Assembly: GCA_949752735.1 (NCBI GenBank)
Contig: OX457047.1
Span: 11,473,976 to 11,537,975 of the forward strand
Direction: 5' to 3'
DNA length: 64,000 bases
Source of the DNA: Lumbricus terrestris
Lineage: Eukaryota; Annelida; Clitellata; Crassiclitellata; Lumbricidae
Shown: positions 56,202 through 64,000 of the stretch, piece after piece
How the letters are laid out: every line of letters starts with the position of its first letter
How positions within the stretch are numbered: position 1 is the stretch's first letter
Translations under genes and position numbers: made by a program
Notes under the pieces: generated by a model
Seen by the model: the letters and a program-made list of their open reading frames with translations, nothing else
Told to the model about the DNA's origin: nothing
Databases searched by the model: none

Positions 56202-56668
56202 CCGGCCGGTGTCACGAAATAGAGTATCACCCGTATTAATTGTATCCCCCCAAATTAAAAAAAGTCGAAAAAATCGCTTCCGCGTGTATTTTTTTGGACA
56301 AATTAATTTTCGTCTGCTTTGTTTTGAACAACGACACTAACAGGTATGTTTATTTCTACTAGATAATTTGTTTTGCCCTGTTTTTAGAGCACTTAAAACA
56401 TTTAAAACACTTAAGAACACTCAAAGTCACTAAATAAATTCGAGTTGTCTTTATCTGAGCATTGCTTAGGACACTTAAAACAATTAGAGTCACTCTAAAT
56501 TTTGATTACAGCAGAATTTTTTTTATTATGCGCATTTTTCAAAAAAGTGGATAGAATGGTTTATCCCCCCGGATAGTATAGACCGGTTAATTCCATCCGG
56601 GGGGATAGATTAATTCATCCCCCCAGATAGCTTTCAGGGGGGATACTCCGTGTCGTGTCACCGGCCTG
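56202..56668. mobile_element. inverted-repeat element, GGCCGGTG termini
   Basis: The left CCGGCCGGTGTCACGA ... GAGTATC and the complement of the right CAGGCCGGTGACACGA ... GAGTATCCCCCC form about 30-bp arms. Several GGGGGGAT/ATCCCCCC motifs lie inside. No convincing target duplication was found, so the boundaries are approximate. Confidence 0.65.
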
Positions 56669-56999
56669 GTCTTTTACATGAGTAAAGCATCAGCATACAA
56701 ATTCTGCTGCTTATCTTCCACCATGACAATCACTTCACTTCAGTGCATTAAAACCACAAAAAACCTTCCATTAATTGATTAAATTTGGTTAATTACATGT
56801 ATTTGGTATCTGTTATGCAAAGCACAGAAAACTGTGACCACTGCGTAAGTTATTATTACTTTCAACAAGAAACTTCAATAATTCCACATGAATTATGCTG
56901 ATGGCGATACACCAGCGAGATGTGTTTGATCGAGGGTAAGCAATTGTTTATTGCAATGAGTACGGTTCATTTTGTCACCATCTTTGACTCATCCATCAG

Positions 57000-58020
57000 C
57001 ATATCACATTAATTATCATTGTCTGCCATATTGTTTACTCTGGAGATGGGCAGTCAACGTTATGAAATAAGTAAAAAAAATTAATCAAACAAACCAAAAT
57101 GAATCAATTAAACTTTTAATGATTAATCTGTAAAAAAACTGCCACTTCAATAGGCTTTCTTTAAAATGCATTACAGGTCATTGAGTGCAGTCAGTGCGTA
57201 AGGTCATTAATTGCATCATCAATTAAAATCCGCCATATTTGAGAACGTCTCTACTCCAGTTGGGTTTCTATAATTCTACTAAGAATAACGCACGTAGTTG
57301 GGCGGTTAAGATTTGGGCAATTTGCACCACCAGTTAAGTGGCAGATTTGGGCAGTAAAACTACAATTCAATCAAATGTAATTGCAAGTGTTTTGCCAGTT
57401 AAGTTCCACGAGATGTTAACTTCTGGTTATAAAATTGCAGTGATGGGTGGTACATGAAACTTAACTGCACGACTTAAGTGAACCCTTGCCTTGAACACCT
57501 GCCTTAACCGATTTCCACTATAAAAGTGGGATATTGAACATAAGAGAAGAAGGATAGATGGAAATAGAAAGATGACCATGATAGGCCTATAGAGAACTTC
57601 TTGATGACACTGACATTGAAGAAGAAACACTCTCGTCTCCTATTATAGAAGAGCAGTAATTCAATTGACTGTCTTTTCTGTCATTACAGTTCAAACATTT
57701 ATTTAATCTCAATGAAAACCAGTCTGCAGCAGTTCAAAATTTCAACTAAATACTATTGTAAAACTTCTGCAGTTACTACAGTTAGAAGTAAAAAGGTCGA
57801 AACAAAGATTATATAAGAGGACCGTTACAAATATTATCGATTAATTAATCATTGTAATTTGCATCCAAACTTTAACTTGATCCAAACGACTCCTTCTATT
57901 TGGTTCCTGGCCATAATTCAGTCATATGTGCTGCTGCTGCTGCTGCATGTTACATATTTTTGCCTCGTTCAAATGTATATTTATGTAAAACATCTTTCAA
58001 TCGCTGCTTGTGCTTTTTCT
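57000..58020. other. no recognised gene
   Basis: AT-rich sequence (AATTAATC motifs). Nothing is supported apart from a short (CTG)n at 57931-57946. Confidence 0.6.
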
Positions 58021-58028
58021 TTTGTCAG

Positions 58029-58865
58029 CAGAGGCGTAGCGACCGCCCTCCGTACCCTCCGACCGGAGGGGGCCCCCGCATGAAAGGGGGCCCCCGAAAG
58101 TGGCAAAAAATGTAATGTGTAGCTATAGGTTAGTGACAGTTATTGACACTGTTGCACAATCCATGTTGGAAAGCACTGTTAGAAACACTTCAGCAGCAGT
58201 AAGTACGGAATAAGTGTAAACTGTAGCCTTATTCAGCAGCAGTAAGTGCGGAATACGTGTACACTGTAGCCCTGTGTAGGTTATACATAATATGAATACC
58301 CATTATAATTTTATTGTATACAATATAAATACCGCATTCCAATTTCTGCATTGTAAGGGCCCTGAGAGTCCAATATTGAACGCTGAAAATGCAGCGGATT
58401 ATCAGATATGCAGTACTGGATCAGGGCAGTTTGATGCCAATTCTAGAAAATTTCATAGAGTATAATAATAATCAGTAGCGGCGCTAGGGGGGCTAAGACC
58501 CCAAAAAGGCCATCCGTTTTTTACATGTAAAAATGAGACATTTCCATGATCAGTCCCCCCCTAAAAACTGAAACCACATGCACAAGATTTCGACCAAACG
58601 ACTAAAAAAGATCGTTTTAGCGGGTGAAAATGGAAAATTTCCTTCGCGGGAATTCAGCCCCCCTTCCAAAACTGAAATTCTGGTGCCGCCACTGATAATA
58701 ATATCAGATTTAGAGCTTAATAATAATTATGAAACAAAATTACTTAGAATAAGCACGTTGCGGAATTACGTACATCGCATACCATGCAGTTCCTGCAATG
58801 TAAGGGGCCCCGCCGCCCCGGTCATATGTTCGGAGGGGGCCACGTTCATTGTTGCTACGGCCCTG
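58029..58865. mobile_element. hAT-type element, host of a nested hAT MITE
   Basis: Termini CAGAGGCGTAGCGAC and the complement of the right end CAGGGCCGTAGCAAC match. The exact duplication TTTGTCAG flanks it (58021-58028 and 58866-58873). Subterminal GGGGGCCCCCG motifs. A 40-bp internal duplication (AGCAGCAGTAAGT.CGGAATA) occurs at 58193 and 58237. Interrupted at 58473. Confidence 0.9.
58473..58694. mobile_element. hAT MITE nested inside another hAT element
   Basis: Termini CAGTAGCGGCGCTAG and the complement of the right end CAGTGGCGGCACCAG match. ATAATAAT flanks both sides (58465-58472 and 58695-58702), a low-complexity but exact 8-bp duplication. Confidence 0.8.
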
Positions 58866-58874
58866 TTTGTCAGT

Positions 58875-60750
58875 GATAATGAAGTAAACCCTTGATTGAC
58901 CTGTGATGTTCAATCTGGGTATTGGTCAATTATATATTTTTTCTTCAAAGCAGAATTTTCTCTCTTAGCATGCATTTCAACTATTTGCTCTTAATGTGAC
59001 TGAGCTTAAAACTAGTGCCAATTAAAGCAATTAAAGTAAACTTGGTCTAAAGGTTGCTTTAAGTGAAATAGAATGCACTTGATTTTATTCATTGACCAGT
59101 TATATCTGTACATCCAAACGCCTCTTGATTATGCAACAATATTGATTGGTTTAATACTATCACTGTGTATGAAACAACCAGACTCACGTTTAGTACTATC
59201 ACTGTGTAAGATATGTTACAGTACTTGTATCCCCGCTTGTTGCAGCCATAACGTAAGTAGTCATGTGCTAGCAAGTATGTTGTGAAGCAGCCTTAGCTCA
59301 GCTGCTGCGAGTGGTCAAGCAAGACAACAGCTGCAAGACAACAGCTGCATGCTCGTTATGCCATGTCGTCGATCGCCTGCTCCCTCTTCTTCGCAATTAG
59401 AAATAATATTGAATGGAATCGACTGAATGTCAGGTGTAGGATGTTGTATCAGAAATCAATTGGAATCGTCGCATCAAAATACTAAAAGAGTCATGTTTTC
59501 ACAAACAAACAATTTTGTTTTTCCATTAATACAAAATTAGTAGCCTGTTTCTATCAATCACCTTAGTAATTATGGATCATTGAAAAGGAAATTTTTTACT
59601 GTGATTTGGTTTATTTAAAAAAAAAAATTATACATTACATTTGCTCAATTTGGTTAATCTCATTGCAAATAAGAATATTGCTGATTAATCAAATCGAATC
59701 AAGAATTGGCAGAACAGCAGGCCATCTTTCTGGAATCAGAAATCTTCAAAATATGCATCAGTCAGTCACAGCCTTTTCATGGTCTTGTAGGCTGAGTCTG
59801 CCTGATGCATTTTTTGATGATTTCTGACATTGTCTGACATTGCAGCACATAAAGCAGTTTAACGACAGCCCACATAAGATGACTATCACACATTTTTTAG
59901 GCACACTGAATTCAGAGGGTCCTCAAAACTTCAAACTTTAAAATACACAACTGCTCCAGGAATTCTCACTTCCTTTTGAGGAGTAGTTCATGTTAACACT
60001 TTTTGAAATGCATCTTTGAAATGATGTCTTTTATTTGATTATTTACACTATGTCAATTAATACCAATTCAAAAAGAAGCAATTACATACTGTGAGAAATT
60101 CTCAGGGGCACTCAGGGGTATTTTAAAAATGATTTATCAGCATTTTGGCATGGTCCTTTAAATTGGCTTTCACCGGTGCATTATCAGTTAATTGGTGGTC
60201 ACTGGTCAGTGGTATTAAAGAAACAACGATTTGCAGGTCAAACACTGGAGCGGACTTTAGTAATGGTTGTCGGGAGATACTCGCAGAGAAGAAAATCAGA
60301 ATGATGACAACTGAAGTGCATTGCAATTTATAAAGCAAAATAATCTATAGAGGAAATGAGCTCAATTCATATTCGATGTTTCACGGACATCAGGTACAAT
60401 GTATCAGTTTGTGAAACACATTAACTCCATCTGACGACAAAATATCAATAATGCATCATTTCAAACTGATGATGATGTATGTACAATTGTACATGTATGA
60501 CTTGTATGTATGCATGTATGTATCTGACATTTATATAGCGCCTTTCAATAACCTCACGAAGGCGCAAATGTGGATATCTGGCAGTTCTAAACAAGTGCAA
60601 CATAATTATGTGACTTTGAGAATGTTTCATGAGATATGGTTATACGATTATTATGCTTCAGTCTGAGTGAGGGAGGAAGGAATACAAACTGGAAATACTG
60701 GGTCTGAGCGAGACGCGATGGACTGGAAGCGGAAGTAAGTCTGAGTGAAT
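58875..60750. other. no recognised gene
   Basis: AT-rich. There is a LINE-tail-like ATTTATATAGCGCCTTTC in antisense at 60529-60546 and a short GTATGTATGCATGTATG run at 60500-60520. Nothing else is supported. Confidence 0.55.
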
Positions 60751-60805
60751 CATTTCATCGTTGCTTCCTGTTTAACCTCAACAAAAACCAAGTTGTACAC
60801 ATCAT

Positions 60806-62010
60806 CTTTGATCTGTTTAATTCAATATCAAGACCATTTTTAATGTCTTTCATCTGTTTAATTCAATATCAAGACCATTTTTAATGTCTTTGATCTGTTT
60901 AATTCAATATCAAGACCATTTTTAATGTCTTTGATCTGTTTAATTCAATATCAAGACCATTTTTAATGTCTTTCATCTGTTTAATTCAATATCAAGACCA
61001 TTTTTAATGTCTTTCATCTGTTTAATTCAATATCAAGACCATTTTTAATGTCTTTCATCTGTTTAATTCAATATCAAGACCATTTTTAATGTCTTTCATC
61101 TGTTTAATTCAATATCAAGACCATTTTTAATGTCTTTCATCTGTTTAATTCAATATCAAGACCATTTTTAATGTCTTTCATCTGTTTAATTCAATATCAA
61201 GACCATTTTTAATGTCTGTCATCTGTTTAATTCAATATCAAGACCATTTTTAATGTCTTTCATCTGTTTAATTCAATATCAAGACCATTTTTAATGTCTT
61301 TCATCTGTTTAATTCAATATCAAGACCATTTTTAATGTCTTTCATCTGTTTAATTCAATATCAAGACCATTTTTAATGTCTTTCATCTGTTTAATTCAAT
61401 ATCAAGACCATTTTTAATGTCTTTCATCTGTTTAATTCAATATCAAGACCATTTTTAATGTCTTTGATCTGTTTAATTCAATATCAAGACCATTTTTAAT
61501 GTCTTTCATCTGTTTAATTCAATATCAAGACCATTTTTAATGTCTTTCATCTGTTTAATTCAATATCAAGACCATTTTTAATGTCTTTCATCTGTTTAAT
61601 TCAATATCAAGACCATTTTTAATGTCTTTCATCTGTTTAATTCAATATCAAGACCATTTTTAATGTCTTTCATCTGTTTAATTCAATATCAAGACCATTT
61701 TTAATGTCTTTGATCTGTTTAATTCAATATCAAGACCATTTTTAATGTCTTTGATCTGTTTAATTCAATATCAAGACCATTTTTAATGTCTTTGATCTGT
61801 TTAATTCAATATCAAGACCATTCCTAATGTCTTTAATCTGTTTAATTCAATATCAAGACCATTCCTAATGTCTTTAATCTGTTTAATTCAATATCAAGAC
61901 CATTTCTAATGTCTTTGATCTGTTTAATTCAATACATGTTTAATTCAATATCAAGACCATTTTTAATGTCTTTGATCTGTTTAATTCAATATCAAGACCA
62001 TGATGTTTAT
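60806..62010. repeat. 41-bp minisatellite, about 29 copies, highly homogeneous
   Basis: The unit is ATCTGTTTAATTCAATATCA followed by AGACCATTTTTAATGTCTTT(C/G). Most copies differ only at one C/G position. The right-hand copies carry TTCCTAATG and a truncated unit near 61925, then decay to about 62130. Confidence 0.97.
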
Positions 62011-62159
62011 GGTCTGTCTAACTAAAAATTAAGACTGTGTTGTAACATGTTGTATCTGGTCTGTTTATGTTGTCTTTGGTCTGTCTAATTCTCAAATCAA
62101 GACCATGCTGCCTGCAATGCCTTTGATCTGTTTAATGCCAATTCCATTGGTTGCCAGCT

Positions 62160-62302
62160 AGATTAATGGCAATGAAGTCAGTGATAAAACCTATCAGTAT
62201 TGTTAGGATGAAAATGAAGTCAATGATAAAACCTATCAGTATTGTTAGGATGACAATGAAGTCAATGATAAAACCTATCACTGATATTGTTAGGATGAAG
62301 CG
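62160..62302. repeat. 45-bp tandem repeat, three copies
   Basis: The unit AATGAAGTCA(A/G)TGATAAAACC followed by TATCAGTATTGTTAGGATGA. Its open frame is a repeat artefact. Confidence 0.9.
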
Positions 62303-62849
62303 TCTTCAATTGAGCAATAATGAAAGAACATTGCCTCTAAAATCAAGGCTTTTGATCCCTTGAGGCCTTGACCCAAGACTAGCTGCAGCATTGAAAGAGG
62401 TGACAAGTGTCAACTGATTGCTGTGCAATACACAAGATGTCGCCACATTAAGCACTTCGAGAGATCAGTTGTTCTGCTCCAACCCAAGGGCATTCAATGA
62501 CACAGATGAAATAAATGCTCTCCCGAAACCAATGACTTGATTGAGGAAAGATGTGAGGCCCAAGATTTCATCCCTTATGTATAGTAAAATATATTCCAAT
62601 AGACAGACTTTGTTTTTTTGTCAAAACCACTCATCACACAGACAAGCACATATACACGATGATTCATAAAAAATGTTACCATACATATTTTACTGTAATT
62701 CCGCCAAATAATCGGGTAATGTTAACAAAATTTCAAGTGAAGATAGAGGAGTCATTTCTGAACATTAAGAGAGTTAAAATTTATGTTCGAACTGATCTCC
62801 TGTGCGAAGATATGTACGTCACTGCTTTACTGATTCATTAATGCATAGG

Positions 62850-63095
62850 CCGCTGCGCACTGCACTCTGCTGTCCATGGTAACTTAATGGTTCCTTTCAC
62901 TTGCTCTGCAACAATGCAAAGGCGTTCGTTCTCTGTGGTTGGTCCAACAACCTGGAATGGACTCCCTTGACTATGCAACACCTCCCAAGCTGTTCTCAAT
63001 TACACAAAATGTTGAAGGTTTTTTTCACTTGATCTCACCCAGGAGCGCCTCTGAGTAGGTACCTTGAAGGGGGGTGCTATATTTATTATGATTGA
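62850..63095 (+). mobile_element. LINE (CR1/L2-like) 3' end remnant
   Basis: TTCTCTGTGGTTGGTCCAACAACCTGGAATGG is the family VVGP.TWNGL segment. It is followed by AGGAGCGCCTCTGAGTAGGTACCTTGAAGG and GGTGCTATATTTATTATG. Confidence 0.8.
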
Positions 63096-63575
63096 TTGGT
63101 TGATTGATTGACTGATTCAAATTAGCACATTTGTCAAAACCACTTGTTCCACTGGACGAGTATGGTACAGGAGAAATCCAAATAGGCCAAGGAAACGATG
63201 ACTCAATGTCACACATAGCTTAAACTACGTAATCTATGAAAATTCCATCAGATGGGTCATGGATTCAAAGTGATGCTAAGAGACTTTTATCATTTTGTCA
63301 CCTCTAACTAGAATTCTCTTCCATCTGTCACTTGTCAACCCAAACGCTTTTTCAGCTAATGACTGAATTTCTCATAGAACCACGAGTCACAAGTTCACAG
63401 TCACCAAAATTGTTTCTTGCATCATTCAGCTAAAAACCCAATTCTCATATTTGTCTCTCAACAAAAGATCCATAAATTTTTTTTAATCCTTTGTTTCTTT
63501 CTATTTCTCTCATAAACCTTTGCTGACAGACTGAAAGTATAACATTATTGACTTAGAAACAATACAATTTGATGC

Positions 63576-63581
<6 letters not shown>

Positions 63582-63613
<32 letters not shown>

Positions 63614-63713
63614 CTGCACATGAGTATGTGGGTGTGCATGAATGTGTGGGTGTATGCATGTGTGTGTGTGTGAGCGTGTGTGTGTGTGTGTGTGTGTGTG
63701 TGAGCGTGTGTGT
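63582..63713. repeat. (GT)n microsatellite
   Basis: A GT array with GTGAGC/GCATG interruptions. Nothing else was recognised between 63100 and 63900. Confidence 0.95.
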
Positions 63714-63920
63714 CGGTGGAGCAGGAGAATTACTTTCCGTGATATATGGTAGGTGAAGAAAGCAGCGGCATGTAATAAAATTATTGATCGTGCCACTCGT
63801 ATCGTCAGTGTCATATCGTCAGAGTGACAGCGTTTGTTCTTCTGGCGTCACCACCGCTTGTTCAGCAAACACAGACTAATGACTGTCAGGTGAAGTTAGT
63901 GCAAAGAAATTATTCCACAG

Positions 63921-64000
63921 GATGGAGAGGGATGCGGGTCTACATCGAACAACGACGACGACGGACGAACTGTTGCAGCAGACACAACCGCAGCAGCAGC
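63921..64000 (+). CDS. possible coding exon running off the right edge
   Basis: After an acceptor-like TTATTCCACAG, the frame from ATG 63922 stays open to the window end: M-E-R-D-A-G-L-H-R, then a Thr run, DELLQQTQPQQQ. Only 26 codons, partly CAG/ACG repeats, so weak support. Confidence 0.25.

Noticed and set aside
56194..56676. 8-bp target duplication around the GGCCGGTG element
   Set aside because: The flanks AACGGCTG and GTCTTTTA do not match, so superfamily was left open.
63545..63814. Frame encoding HTHT repeats
   Set aside because: A translation of the (GT)n microsatellite.

Overview
This is an animal (metazoan) nuclear scaffold. The genes are split by long introns with GT-AG junctions. 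There is a 200-base assembly gap, and long microsatellites, minisatellites, CR1/L2-like LINE remnants, tRNA-derived SINEs and many non-autonomous DNA transposons fill the space between exons. Degenerate TTAGGG-type repeats and 13 copies of the palindrome TAGGCCTA suggest a marine invertebrate (deuterostome or lophotrochozoan), but the phylum cannot be fixed from the sequence alone.\n\nThree real genes are recognisable. (1) A naked cuticle (nkd) homologue on the + strand, about 9.06 to 27.41 kb. It has at least five coding exons, including the EF-hand/EX domain (WHFTLYDFDD), an RRNYYLDLAGIENYT block and the His-rich C-terminus that ends at a true stop. (2) The last seven coding exons I can find of a CEP290-like centrosomal coiled-coil gene on the + strand, 34.99 to 47.83 kb, ending in the FFEEIEDLK C-terminal signature. 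Its upstream exons are not visible between nkd and this point. (3) One very large exon of a teashirt-like zinc-finger gene on the - strand, 51.32 to 54.03 kb, with a C-X2-C-X12-H-X5-H finger and a PLDLS CtBP motif. Two short open stretches at the extreme ends of the window may be coding exons that run off it.\n\nLayout: 1-2.2 kb is triplet and GA-rich low-complexity DNA. 2.2-8.5 kb holds a 2.6 kb inverted-repeat element, a Tc1/mariner foldback, CATA arrays, a SINE and a hAT MITE. 9-27.4 kb is nkd, whose introns carry a foldback with a minisatellite core, a mariner remnant with two elements nested in it, piggyBac-like and hAT MITEs, and a 25-bp minisatellite that begins exactly at an nkd 5' splice site. 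27.4-35 kb is transposon debris. 35-47.8 kb is the CEP290 C-terminus, with LINE and DNA-transposon insertions in its introns. 48-51 kb is repeats plus the gap. 51.3-54 kb is the teashirt-like exon. 54-64 kb holds nested hAT elements and a 41-bp minisatellite.\n\nNkd is a Dishevelled-binding Wnt antagonist, teashirt proteins are Wnt-linked transcription factors, and CEP290 is a ciliary transition-zone protein. The window therefore groups developmental-signalling genes, but nothing here shows that they are co-regulated. Its most striking content is the catalogue of insertions whose boundaries can be read from matching 8-bp (or TA / TTAA) target duplications.
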